Part shown: positions 1 through 8,886 of the stretch, piece by piece
How positions within the stretch are numbered: position 1 is the first letter of the stretch
Layout: the number at the start of each line of letters is the position of its first letter
From: Bacillota bacterium
Lineage (GTDB): Bacteria; Bacillota; Clostridia; Lachnospirales; Lachnospiraceae
Direction: 5' to 3'
Length of the DNA: 43,937 bases
Assembly (NCBI GenBank): GCA_023415475.1
Contig: JAEZKL010000165.1
Location: 1-43,937, forward strand
The notes under the pieces: model-generated
The model's database searches: none
What the model was told of the DNA's origin: nothing
The model's input: only the letters and a program-made list of their open reading frames with translations
Position numbers and translations under genes: made by a program

Positions 1-682
1 GGATAAGGCATCTCGCCCTCACATAAGCGATGCTATTAGAGGATATACTTCCTTTTGTATAAAACACATCAACCAACGGTTCATCGATTAAAATAAATTC
101 AAATTTACGAGATAATCTAATGCATAATTCCCAATCCTGGAGCCTGGGCATCATGGCATCAAATTTTCCAACGATATCAAAGCATTTCTTCTTTACTAAT
201 AAAGTCTGGGTAGACACAATATTCGCAGACAGCAGATAATTATATAATCCCTTAGTCTTGTCATAAGCTGATATCTCCTTTTGAGGGATATATTGTATCT
301 CCTTTCCGACATGATGATGGAATCCTGTATAAACCGCACCTACAGTATCATCTGCTTCTTGCATCACCTGAACCTGTTTTTCCAGCTTATCCTTCTTCCA
401 TCGGTCATCACTGTCCTGAAAGGCAATATAATCACCCTTGGACAGATCAATTCCGACATTACGGGAGGCATTGGCTCCCATATTAATTTCATTTCTTACA
501 TACCGTATTCTACTATCCTTTAATGCTTCCACCATCTCCTGTGTATTATCCTGGGACGCATCATCTACAATGATTAACTCAAAATTTGTGTAGGTCTGCT
601 CCAGAACGCTTAAAATGGCATCAAGAATGGTATTCGCTCTGTTATAAGTAGGCAATACGATAGATATCAGCTTCTGTTCCAA
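1..682 (-). CDS. Family 2 glycosyltransferase, partial (C-terminal end outside window)
   Basis: This is a GT-A fold family 2 glycosyltransferase that would add a sugar from a nucleotide-sugar donor to a surface glycan. The first 227 codons are present and the frame runs off the window edge. The N-terminus has the family signature LISIVLPTYNRA followed by ELIIVDDASQDNT, and a QDSDD metal/donor motif lies near residue 90. The start is taken as TTG at 682, because an in-frame stop lies directly upstream and a GGGATGAGG ribosome site sits before it. It is the last gene seen of a run of glycosyltransferases on this strand. The sugar substrate cannot be read from sequence. Confidence 0.85.
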   Translation of the reverse strand, partial: MEQKLISIVLPTYNRANTILDAILSVLEQTYTNFELIIVDDASQDNTQEMVEALKDSRIRYVRNEINMGANASRNVGIDLSKGDYIAFQDSDDRWKKDKLEKQVQVMQEADDTVGAVYTGFHHHVGKEIQYIPQKEISAYDKTKGLYNYLLSANIVSTQTLLVKKKCFDIVGKFDAMMPRLQDWELCIRLSRKFEFILIDEPLVDVFYTKGSISSNSIAYVRARCLI

Positions 683-711
683 TTAACCTCATCCCTTCTC
701 TGTAAATCGAC

Positions 712-1677
712 TTACCATTTCTTAATACCATAGATCAGCATAAGTATAATATCTTCCAATGTATAATATCGATATAATCTCAGACAAAAAAATTGATACA
801 TGTCCGATGGTCTTGTTCTAAAATGTTCAAGGACGGACAAATGCTCTTCCTGCAACTGATCTCTATAGATTCGGCAGAGCTGATCACATAGTCTGTCATA
901 TACTGCAAGATAATGATTGTAACGGAATTTGTCAAATTCCTTGTCCGCAAATTTACTAAATAGCTTTTTACTGTTGCCACCCGCTGCTCCAACCAGATTC
1001 TTGCTATGCTGGCGATAATACATTAACGGTTTAGAATAGTAGTAAATCTTCCCAAATGCAGCAGCTATTACAGCAAGCCACAAATCATGATAGACTATAG
1101 TTTTTTTCGTATCATTTTTATCATGGATCAGCAGGTTGGCCTTGGTTAACAAGCTTCGATTAAAGATTGCACTGGCACCTTGAACTACATTCTTCTGCAA
1201 CAGATTACAAAGCTGGGTCCGTCTTCGGTCAAGACCGCTATATTGGCTAAAGGATGCATTTATTATATTTAGCTGCTCATCCGTAATTACCGCTTCCGAA
1301 TGGATCAATATCGGAAGCTGTGGGTGCTCCTTTTCCTTCTTTTTAATACACTTCATTAAGGTATGAATTTTATTCTTAAACCAAACATCATCCTGGTCAC
1401 ATAACATAATATAATGAGCAGATGAATATTTCATAATTTCAAATACATTACGCACTACTCCCAGATTACCTAGGTTATCCTTAAGCAGCCGGATTTTTTC
1501 AGGATATTTCATCATATAGGCATGTAGTATCGACATGGAGGAATCCGAGGAGCCATCATCACGTATAATAATCCTTAATCCGGAGTAGGTCTGTGAAAGG
1601 ATAGAATCAAGGAGTTCCCCAATATATTGAGCTCCGTTATATACCGGTAATATGATATCGACTTTTTCCATCTTCAT
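712..1677 (-). CDS. Family 2 glycosyltransferase (rhamnosyltransferase-like)
   Basis: The 321-residue protein opens with VDIILPVYNGAQYIGELLDS and IIIRDDGSSDSS, the nucleotide-binding start of GT2 enzymes, and has CDQDDVWF near residue 95 as the DXD-type metal motif. The DQDD form and the overall length resemble the RfbF/WbbL-like rhamnosyltransferase branch, but the donor is inferred only loosely. There is no signal peptide or membrane segment, so it should act at the cytoplasmic face. The gap to the upstream gene is about 40 bases. A GGAG lies about 14 bases before the ATG, which is far for a ribosome site; the ATG at 1671 is a possible alternative start. Confidence 0.85.
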   Translation of the reverse strand: MKMEKVDIILPVYNGAQYIGELLDSILSQTYSGLRIIIRDDGSSDSSMSILHAYMMKYPEKIRLLKDNLGNLGVVRNVFEIMKYSSAHYIMLCDQDDVWFKNKIHTLMKCIKKKEKEHPQLPILIHSEAVITDEQLNIINASFSQYSGLDRRRTQLCNLLQKNVVQGASAIFNRSLLTKANLLIHDKNDTKKTIVYHDLWLAVIAAAFGKIYYYSKPLMYYRQHSKNLVGAAGGNSKKLFSKFADKEFDKFRYNHYLAVYDRLCDQLCRIYRDQLQEEHLSVLEHFRTRPSDMYQFFCLRLYRYYTLEDIILMLIYGIKKW

Positions 1678-1718
1678 AATCTGATTGTTTACTCCTTTGT
1701 CCAGCAGGATGCTTTGTT

Positions 1719-2216
1719 TTATAAGCTGTAAATAACATCCTCCAAGGAGATAATCGGACAGCTTATGATTTCCTGCAGCTCGCTCTCAATCTCATCAAAT
1801 GCAAAGAAGGCACTTACCACAACAGCATCGATATCCTTCATTCTCTCATCTGTAACTTCATTGATATCATAAACAGGAAGCGCTGCATTGGAAGCTCCGG
1901 CGTTTTTATCGATTGCAAACACTACTTCTACCTGGCTTTCCTTCAATTCTTCGACCAGACGACTTCCCAGCTCACCCATGCCATAGATACTGATTTTTTT
2001 ATAATTCTGATCGAGGAAGTATTGTTCGGAAGACTTCCCTTCATTCTTTAAGGAAATCCATTTATTCGTCAGATCATAATAACCTCTGAATTTATTCGTT
2101 CTTTTCATTTCCTGGTCTATAATTTTATTTTTAATTCTTATAACTGCCACTGATCCTGCAATTGCGCCTGCGATTAAAGCACCGCTAAATTTTAAGAAAC
2201 CTGATATTTTACTCAT
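1719..2216 (-). CDS. Membrane-anchored Rossmann-fold (PglD-like) protein
   Basis: The 165-residue protein has a hydrophobic N-terminal segment (residues about 7-25, rich in Ala, Gly, Ile and Val) followed by basic residues, so it is probably anchored in the membrane. After a linker comes a Rossmann core with KISIYGMGELGSRLVEEL, a glycine-rich nucleotide loop, then AIDKN and a VVVSAFF strand. The same module is fused to the N-terminus of two glycosyltransferases just upstream (3271-4689 and 4689-5876), so this looks like a free-standing copy. It lacks the rest of a sugar dehydratase or epimerase, so an enzymatic role is uncertain. It may bind a nucleotide-sugar or position glycosyltransferases at the membrane. 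Confidence 0.6.
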   Translation of the reverse strand: MSKISGFLKFSGALIAGAIAGSVAVIRIKNKIIDQEMKRTNKFRGYYDLTNKWISLKNEGKSSEQYFLDQNYKKISIYGMGELGSRLVEELKESQVEVVFAIDKNAGASNAALPVYDINEVTDERMKDIDAVVVSAFFAFDEIESELQEIISCPIISLEDVIYSL

Positions 2217-2287
2217 GATATACCTTCTTTCTTTAAAATGATTTTTTATTATAAAAACTGAATGTTCCTTCTATTGCATACGGAGCA

Positions 2288-3217
2288 CTAATTCCATAGA
2301 TAAAATGCCTTTCCTACCTTTTCGCCATAGCGCTTTCTGCACATCGTGACTACCTCTTCGACGTGATCCAGCTTCATTGTCTTAGCCTGATCTGCTATTG
2401 CCCGTAATGCATGATAGAGTCTCTTCATCTCCAGCTCAGAATCTATTGAACCTTCTTCCATAAATACTTTATTAATAATTTCTAATTGCTCCTCATCCAT
2501 GATAAAGCCATTCGCCTTTAATGCATAAGTATGTACACTGTCAAGAAATGCTTTTCTTTCCTTCCAATTGTCGCGGGTAGTTCTGCCGGTTTCATTCCCA
2601 TGCCCGTTTCTCCATAGAAGCAACACCTCATCCAAATTGGCAATGGTTCCTTTGATTGAGCATTCTACCCAAAAACGGTAATCCTCAGCACCATAGCAGT
2701 GCTCCTGATATCGAATATTGTGATCGTCAATCAGCTTCTTTCGAAACATCGTTGAACCATTCACAACAGTATTACCGGTCATTAAATAGGCTTTGATATA
2801 TTTGGGATTAAGATAGACTGACCACTGTTTATTAATATCTCTTCCGTCGGCATCAATCTGCCGTTGATGACCGCCTACAACATCAACCTGTGGATGTTCA
2901 TCCAAAAACTTTACCTCATGCTCCAGGCGGTATGGCATGGCAATATCATCATCATCCAACAATGCCATATATTCTGTTTTGCATAGCTCCAAACCCCGGT
3001 TTCTCGTATAAGAAATGCCCATGTTGCTCTCATTTTGGTATATTTTAATTCTTTTATCCTTATAAGAGCGTAAAACATCCATACTGCGATCCGTTGATGC
3101 ATCCTCCACAATGATAAAATCAAAGTCCTGATATGTCTGATTCAGTATGCTATCAATGGATTGCTTCAAATACCTCTCCGCATTATATACCGGCATAAAT
3201 ACAGTGACACGACTCAT
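2288..3217 (-). CDS. Family 2 glycosyltransferase
   Basis: This is a GT2 enzyme of about 309 residues. It begins VTVFMPVYNAERYLKQSIDS, has DFIIVEDASTDRS as the second strand, and LLDDDDIAMPYRLE near residue 90 as the metal-binding acidic motif. The ATG at 3217 is chosen over the in-frame ATG at 3223 because the AAGGGG ribosome site is 8 bases from the former and only 2 from the latter. The C-terminal half is helical and has no membrane span. It sits among other glycan genes; acceptor and donor are unknown. Confidence 0.85.
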   Translation of the reverse strand: MSRVTVFMPVYNAERYLKQSIDSILNQTYQDFDFIIVEDASTDRSMDVLRSYKDKRIKIYQNESNMGISYTRNRGLELCKTEYMALLDDDDIAMPYRLEHEVKFLDEHPQVDVVGGHQRQIDADGRDINKQWSVYLNPKYIKAYLMTGNTVVNGSTMFRKKLIDDHNIRYQEHCYGAEDYRFWVECSIKGTIANLDEVLLLWRNGHGNETGRTTRDNWKERKAFLDSVHTYALKANGFIMDEEQLEIINKVFMEEGSIDSELEMKRLYHALRAIADQAKTMKLDHVEEVVTMCRKRYGEKVGKAFYLWN

Positions 3218-3270
3218 TGTCATTACCCCTTATTTTAACCTAATGAATTTTATTACTCATTTGTATTGAA

Positions 3271-4689
3271 TTATGAATTAGCAAGATAAAAGAGAAAGTC
3301 TATATAATCTTCCCAATCACATTTTGATCGAATGATTTCTCTACAGGAGGCTCCGAATGTACTAAGTAAATCACGTCGTTGCTCCAATTCTATTACACAG
3401 TTTACTGCCTGTTCTATATCGCCTGTTCTACAAAGATAACCATTCACTCCGGTTTCAATAAATTCATTCGCTCCGGATACCCTGGTCTGTACCGGTACAA
3501 CACCATAGGACATTGCCTCAAGCAGTGATAGACTGGAACCCTCGTAATCAGATACACTAACAAAGACATCCTGCTGCTTCCAAAACGAACTCATATCCTC
3601 TCTGTCGATCTGGCCCAGTAGTCTCACTCTTGAGCTTAAGTCATTATTTACAACATATTCCTCCAGAGTAGGATAATAGGGTCCGTTTCCTGCAATCGTA
3701 AAAATATAATTGATCTTATTCATTTCCAGTCCCTGAATGAAGGGAATCAGTAAATCTGCCCTTTTCTGGGCTTTTGCTAATCTTGCCGCAAAACCAAGGC
3801 GTAATGGTATGGTTCTGTCCTTCGTATATTCCTTATCAAACGTCTCATCAAAGGTCACCGCACTTTCCTTGTAATGCAATTTGTGAGCTGGTAATCTGAA
3901 TTCATCAATAAAGCGTTTCTTGATATCCAGGCTTACACAGGCAATAGCATCCACATAATCGACCAATGCTGTCTGCTTTCGATAATAAGAGAGCAGGTCA
4001 TTATGGACTACAGAAATTAGCTTAATCTGCTCCGGAAAATAATGCTTTACGATGTATCCGGCATACAAAGCCTGAGTCTGCTTATTAATAATTACAGAAC
4101 AGGGAAGATTCTCAGCGAATATTGTAACCAGTCTCTGCACGGTACCCCAATAATCCTGATAGGAGGCTTCGGTGTCGATCATGCTTTCAGCCAAATCCTC
4201 CGGCCACTGTTCCTCTGTCTTTGTACTTAATATTTTCACCGGTGCTCCGACTTTCACCAATCCTCTTGCCACAGTAAATGACCAGGTTTCGATCCCGCCT
4301 AGCTTGACCCCTTCCAAAAGATCGATAAATATCTGTCTCTCCCTATGAGGTGCAATAACAAGCTCTTCCAAATATTTAAAACACTCTAATTGCGAAATAA
4401 TATAATTTATGATATATTGCTCTTTTACCACTCTTCGATCTGCCAAGCCCATGGCATCCAATTGTGCCTCGATCTCTTTCTGATATTCACTGGCAATGAT
4501 GATTTTATAATTCTTACCTTTTTCTGATAGCCGATCCGGAGAACAAATTTCTTTACCCTCCAATACCTGCCCCCACTTTCTCATATCATTGTCAACAAAA
4601 AAGCAGAAATCTATGTTCAGACTGATTAAGGTTTTGGCAACTCTGATTCCGCCTCCAGAAGCTCCAAAAATCACGAGTTGATCTGTCAT
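3271..4689 (-). CDS. Rossmann module fused to family 4 glycosyltransferase
   Basis: The protein has 472 residues and two parts. Residues about 1-90 form a PglD-like Rossmann module (LVIFGASGGGIRVAKTLI, then FFVDND). Residues about 115-470 are a GT-B fold retaining glycosyltransferase: GGIETWSF near the start of the domain, LGFAARLAKAQKRADLL at the domain border, and the E-x7-E signature in DYEGSSLSLLEAMSYG near residue 390. GT4 enzymes transfer sugars from nucleotide donors in the cytoplasm. Its ATG overlaps the stop of the upstream gene (TAATG), so the two are translationally coupled. The N-terminal fusion is unusual for GT4 and matches the neighbour's layout. Confidence 0.8.
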   Translation of the reverse strand: MTDQLVIFGASGGGIRVAKTLISLNIDFCFFVDNDMRKWGQVLEGKEICSPDRLSEKGKNYKIIIASEYQKEIEAQLDAMGLADRRVVKEQYIINYIISQLECFKYLEELVIAPHRERQIFIDLLEGVKLGGIETWSFTVARGLVKVGAPVKILSTKTEEQWPEDLAESMIDTEASYQDYWGTVQRLVTIFAENLPCSVIINKQTQALYAGYIVKHYFPEQIKLISVVHNDLLSYYRKQTALVDYVDAIACVSLDIKKRFIDEFRLPAHKLHYKESAVTFDETFDKEYTKDRTIPLRLGFAARLAKAQKRADLLIPFIQGLEMNKINYIFTIAGNGPYYPTLEEYVVNNDLSSRVRLLGQIDREDMSSFWKQQDVFVSVSDYEGSSLSLLEAMSYGVVPVQTRVSGANEFIETGVNGYLCRTGDIEQAVNCVIELEQRRDLLSTFGASCREIIRSKCDWEDYIDFLFYLANS

Positions 4690-5876
4690 TACCAGTACCT
4701 CCCCGCTTCAACCTTATTATGACCTTGAGGAATTTCATCCAGTCCCGGTCTTGTCCAGTATTCATTATGTATATTGTATTTCTCCCAGGCCTTACCGCGT
4801 ATTCCGTAATAAAGCTGTAAAATCCCACCGATATGAAAGGCCTTTTTGCCAAGCCTCTTTACATGAGCTCCCAGAGCTAAGCCATAGGCTCCGGCGCCAA
4901 TCAAGGCAACGTCGAAATCTATTTTGCTGATATCCTCCTTCATGGCATTTAAGGCATCAAACCAGGATTCATATTCCGTCTTATTCCCCGCAATGCTCTG
5001 AACCGGTTTATAGGTAATCAATTCATAATCCGGCATAAATCGGGCATTGTCAAATAATTTATCCTTAATCTTAAAATTTTCTACGATGGAGGCAGCAAAG
5101 GGATGTATCACCAAAACCTTCAAGCCTTTTAGTGCTTCAGTCCAAGGCTTCTCGTATAAATTCGGCATACAGGTATGCTTATATAATGTTACCGGGGTGT
5201 TGGGATAAAAATCACTGTATATCTTATTCTCAAAGCGTGAGAGAAATCTACACCATATCATGTCCATCTCTTTGATATCCTCAAGATATAATTTAGCAAA
5301 TTCATCAAGCAGGATATCCTCCGGTGGAAAGAAGCCGGCATTAATATTCATAATCATTTTAACATTGGGTGGATAAGGCCTGTTGCTATTGCTTGCACGA
5401 TTCAAGAAATAAAGGTAATGACACAGGCATTCCATTTCTACCGAGCCGAGGCGGCCAATAAAAAAAGGAGTCGTGTCCGTAATCGCACGATACAGTATTT
5501 CATTTGCCTCATCCGCATCGACAAAACGATTTGAAAAATCCTCTATCGACATACTGGCTTTATGTACACCGACCCTGGTCTTATAGGCATGATAGATTCC
5601 CATTGCATTTAGCTGTTCTTTGATTTCGTTTCCAAAGGTACTGGAAATAATCACAGGGATATCAGGGTAGCTTGCCAAAGCCTCCGGAAGTAGTACCGGA
5701 TAACCTTTTAAGAAGGTACCGTTGATATTACGGTTATTATCACAGATGCAGATAATCCTTGCACCAATATGTTCAAATTCTTCAATTACTCTTAGTCCAC
5801 AAGAGCCGGCACCAAACAATATGATTTCCTTATCCCGAAAATCCTCCAGAGATTTTCCTTCCACTTCCAAATACAT
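4689..5876 (-). CDS. Rossmann module fused to GT-D type (DUF1792-like) glycosyltransferase
   Basis: The 395-residue protein starts with a Rossmann module (EIILFGAGSCGLRVIEEF, CICDNN) over residues about 15-110. The rest resembles the GT-D/DUF1792 glycosyltransferase fold: FFIGRLGSVEMECLCHYL near residue 140 carries the acidic residues in the place of the conserved motif, followed by VLVIHPFAASI and the late motif DVALIGAGAYGLALGAHV near residue 325. The family assignment is from pattern recognition and is moderate. A clear GGAG ribosome site precedes the ATG. The gene is coupled to the GT4 fusion downstream, which suggests the two proteins work on the same glycan. Confidence 0.65.
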   Translation of the reverse strand: MYLEVEGKSLEDFRDKEIILFGAGSCGLRVIEEFEHIGARIICICDNNRNINGTFLKGYPVLLPEALASYPDIPVIISSTFGNEIKEQLNAMGIYHAYKTRVGVHKASMSIEDFSNRFVDADEANEILYRAITDTTPFFIGRLGSVEMECLCHYLYFLNRASNSNRPYPPNVKMIMNINAGFFPPEDILLDEFAKLYLEDIKEMDMIWCRFLSRFENKIYSDFYPNTPVTLYKHTCMPNLYEKPWTEALKGLKVLVIHPFAASIVENFKIKDKLFDNARFMPDYELITYKPVQSIAGNKTEYESWFDALNAMKEDISKIDFDVALIGAGAYGLALGAHVKRLGKKAFHIGGILQLYYGIRGKAWEKYNIHNEYWTRPGLDEIPQGHNKVEAGRYW

Positions 5877-5945
5877 TGCCTCACTCCTTTTGATCCGGAA
5901 TTAGTACCCGGTATTACAGTTTCCTATCAGTAAATATTCATGTAG

Positions 5946-7187
5946 CTAATTATTGTAATGAATCAAATTTTGTATATATTCATATAGCCTCTCGCTTGCC
6001 TCCACATTATCCTCTATAAAGACCAGCTCTTTCAGCTTTTTTCGTTCCTCCTGAAACCTATCCTGATCTAACATTGCGCCCGCATCAAGCATGGCAGCCT
6101 TCCATTCGTCGAAGGTTTGCGCTATTCTACCCGGGGTTACAGCTTCATAAGAAAAATACATCTCTCTGGAGGTCGACAAATATTCCTCTAAATCATAGTT
6201 GAAGAAAATGATTGGTTTATCCAAAAGCAAATAATCAAAATAAATGGAGGAATAATCGGTAACAAGCACATCGGTATGTGGGAGAAACACATATGGGTCC
6301 GCTTCCTTATCCAACACGGTAATATTTGCGCTTTCCAGGTAGGCGTACTCGCTGACACATCTTGACTTTGGGTGCGGTTTAATACATAAAACGATATTTT
6401 CCTGCAAAAGAAAATCCTGTAGCTCCCTTTTATCAATGCTTCGAAAAAAGAGCTGCTCACTGTCACGAAACGTTGGCATATACAGTATGATTTTGGCAGC
6501 TGACTGTTCCTTCTTCCTGTCCAATATATTCTGTAATTGATCTGCTTCCCGTTCGGTCAGAATATTCACTATTCCCTTAGAGGTCAATATATCATTTCGG
6601 GGGTATCCGCTGATTATCACATGCTTTGTTGCAAAGGCAGAGGAAAATATCTCTTCCAGATATTTCGAGGTTGTTACAACAAAATGACCCGGTTTTTCAT
6701 CCGATAAGCGTCTTAAAAAATATTTTATTTTTAACCAATTAGTACCGGGATGCCTCACTTTATCAAACTTATTATCCATATTGATCTTTTTGAGGGGTAT
6801 CCCGTGCCATAAATTGATTTTAACCGCTCCGCCGGACAACCAGAAGCATATATCCTTGGAATAATTATCATATAAATATACCTTTGCCCTTAAGGAATAC
6901 CAAAGACCTTTGACAGAATAGATATAATAGGCCTCCAGCTTATTCTCAGACAGTAATCTAATAATTTCCTTGTTTTTTGATATCCAAACCGCATTTACAT
7001 CCTGCGATTTATGTTGATTCACATACAAATAAAAATACTTTGGGTTATCTGCAAATCGCTTGCCGAAGGTACTTCCATATACCCATAGTTTTTTATCTCT
7101 AGGAATCAAAAAGGATAGAGCATAGACCGGTAGCAGAAGGACCTGCCCCCAATATTTGATTTCTTCACTTAACTTCTTCCATATCAT
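5946..7187 (-). CDS. CDP-glycerol glycerophosphotransferase family protein (TagB/TagF-like)
   Basis: This 413-residue protein belongs to the family that moves glycerol phosphate or ribitol phosphate from CDP-polyols onto wall teichoic acid or capsule. The diagnostic features are visible: KINLWHGIPLKKI near residue 130, the YPRND motif after it, and VTDYSSIYFDYLLLDKPIIF near residue 310. An N-terminal hydrophobic stretch (VLLLPVYALSFLI) fits peripheral membrane attachment. It is a single-domain member without the extra N-terminal half seen in large TagF proteins. In this locus it may decorate the flagellin or surface glycan with a phospho-polyol rather than make teichoic acid, since no other teichoic genes are seen here. 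Confidence 0.85.
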   Translation of the reverse strand: MIWKKLSEEIKYWGQVLLLPVYALSFLIPRDKKLWVYGSTFGKRFADNPKYFYLYVNQHKSQDVNAVWISKNKEIIRLLSENKLEAYYIYSVKGLWYSLRAKVYLYDNYSKDICFWLSGGAVKINLWHGIPLKKINMDNKFDKVRHPGTNWLKIKYFLRRLSDEKPGHFVVTTSKYLEEIFSSAFATKHVIISGYPRNDILTSKGIVNILTEREADQLQNILDRKKEQSAAKIILYMPTFRDSEQLFFRSIDKRELQDFLLQENIVLCIKPHPKSRCVSEYAYLESANITVLDKEADPYVFLPHTDVLVTDYSSIYFDYLLLDKPIIFFNYDLEEYLSTSREMYFSYEAVTPGRIAQTFDEWKAAMLDAGAMLDQDRFQEERKKLKELVFIEDNVEASERLYEYIQNLIHYNN

Positions 7188-7220
7188 TCCGGTATACTCT
7201 CTATCAATTATTTTTTTATA

Positions 7221-8723
7221 CTACCATTTCTTCAATATTGTTTTTCTCTCTATAGGATCCAATGCCCTTACTCTGGGATCATCATAATAAGAATCGTTTT
7301 TTATATGAGTTGTCGATACCTCTTCAAAAATCGCACCCTTTATTGACGTAAAGGAATGCCTCACTCCTCTGAGTACAGTCTGGATATCTCCAGGCTTCAT
7401 ATAGATATCCTCACCTTCGATATTCACTGTTAAATCGCCATATAGCAACTGGAAGGTCTCTTCCTTCACCTTATGCATATGTACCGGATGCTTCTGTCCC
7501 GGAAGAATTACTAAAAGCTTCTTACAATATTCCCGATTAATAATACTGATGATAATTGCCCCTGTCTGTCTGAAATGCTTCATACCATAATGATGGGATA
7601 ATTCTACCTCAAATTCCTTACCAAGAGCGATTCCTGCCTCATATAACATACCTTTTGCATCATGAACTACACTTCTTACCAGATATACATCCGTAAGCTT
7701 TCTCTTTTCCATAAGAGGTTCATTGATCGAATAGTCTCTGCTGGCTTCGATTCCTTCCACGAACTCTCCGCTGGTCATCTGTCGCTCAAGACATGGCATT
7801 GCAAAGAAGACATCCTCTGATGTAATCGGAGCTCCCTCTTTTATTTCCCTTTTGACATAGACACCACGCATTAAGGACCGGAGGGAATCTAATTCCTCCT
7901 GGTTGACATATTTATCATTATCCTTCTTCGTTCTGCAAATCATCCTGGCATCCAATACTGACTTTACCCACCGGTCTGCTTGCTCCGGATTCATAGAATA
8001 AGCATTTAGGGTAATGGTTTCGGTGGGCAGCCCAACGTGGCGCTCCAATATCTTTGCACCCTTCGCAACTGCAAGCATCGGGACGATATGATCCTCCGGA
8101 TCTTCATGCCCTGAATATCCGATTGTGATATCCGGATACCTGCGATTCATTCGGTCGATAAAATCCAGCTGCAGCTGATCCAGAGGAGCCGGATACTGAG
8201 CGATACAGTGTAGGAATGCAAATTCACACCCCTTATGGGTAAAGAAATTATATAGTTTATCAATATCGGATAATATCTTTCCTCCGGTTGATATAATAAT
8301 AGGTTTGTGCGTAAAGGCTATTTTTGTTAACAACGGCCAATCCAATGCACTGCAGCTGGCTACCTTGATGATATCAACTCCCTGATCCATACACCAGTCT
8401 ACTCCATCCTCATCAAAGGGTGTACTCATAGCAATCAGGCCTTCCTCATGGATTACATCAATCAGCTGTGTGAATTGATCCATATGTAAACGCGTACTCA
8501 TAAACCGAGGAATATGATTCACATCTGTTCTGTCCTTATAATCAGGATGTATAAAGGTATCCAAATTGCGGTATTGTAATTTGACAGCAGCCTTAATATT
8601 ATACTTTCTTGCAATTCGCGCCATAGCCTTTATGATATCAATACCATGCTCCACGCTGCCCTGGTGGCTGTTTGCCATCTCAAAAATAAACAGATCATCA
8701 AATAAATTCTTCTCGCTTTTCAT
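7221..8723 (-). CDS. NeuB-like N-acylneuraminate synthase with SAF and cupin domains
   Basis: NeuB-family enzymes condense phosphoenolpyruvate with an N-acyl hexosamine to make a nonulosonic acid. The core (residues about 8-270) shows FEMANSHQGS, KLQYRN, STPFDEDGVDW, IKVAS, IISTGG, LHCIAQYPAP, YSGHEDPEDH and LERHVGL. A SAF (antifreeze-like) segment follows near residues 290-355 (RGVYVKREIKEGAPI). The C-terminus (about 410-490) adds a cupin with HMHKVKEETFQLLYGDL, where the His residues and Glu could bind metal. The total of 500 residues is much longer than standard NeuB (about 350). The ATG at 8723 follows an AAGGGGG site; an earlier in-frame ATG at 8777 lacks one as good. A promoter lies upstream. 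Confidence 0.88.
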   Translation of the reverse strand: MKSEKNLFDDLFIFEMANSHQGSVEHGIDIIKAMARIARKYNIKAAVKLQYRNLDTFIHPDYKDRTDVNHIPRFMSTRLHMDQFTQLIDVIHEEGLIAMSTPFDEDGVDWCMDQGVDIIKVASCSALDWPLLTKIAFTHKPIIISTGGKILSDIDKLYNFFTHKGCEFAFLHCIAQYPAPLDQLQLDFIDRMNRRYPDITIGYSGHEDPEDHIVPMLAVAKGAKILERHVGLPTETITLNAYSMNPEQADRWVKSVLDARMICRTKKDNDKYVNQEELDSLRSLMRGVYVKREIKEGAPITSEDVFFAMPCLERQMTSGEFVEGIEASRDYSINEPLMEKRKLTDVYLVRSVVHDAKGMLYEAGIALGKEFEVELSHHYGMKHFRQTGAIIISIINREYCKKLLVILPGQKHPVHMHKVKEETFQLLYGDLTVNIEGEDIYMKPGDIQTVLRGVRHSFTSIKGAIFEEVSTTHIKNDSYYDDPRVRALDPIERKTILKKW

Positions 8724-8794
8724 TTCAATCCCCCTTAGGTCCTTAAGGATTTCTCCTCCGCAATTTATCGATTTCAATAGTTCTCATATACTAT

Positions 8795-8838
8795 ATATCG
8801 ACTAATAGTAGCATACTATTAAGTATAATCCATGTCAA
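8795..8838 (-). promoter_or_regulatory. Candidate promoter(s) of the neuB-like gene: sigma-A and overlapping sigma-28-like
   Basis: On the minus strand TTGACA (8838-8833) and TATGCT (8815-8810) are 17 bases apart, a good sigma-A promoter about 85 bases before the NeuB-like start. Overlapping it is TAAT (8821-8818) with 15 bases to GTCGATAT (8802-8795), which matches the SigD consensus TAAA-N15-GCCGATAT at 10 of 12 positions. If the second is real, the glycan genes could be expressed with late flagellar genes. The sequences are seen; use is inferred. Confidence 0.55.
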
Positions 8839-8886
8839 TTTTCAGCCGTTTAACATTAAAATAGAGAGTAACAAGCTTTTCTTATG

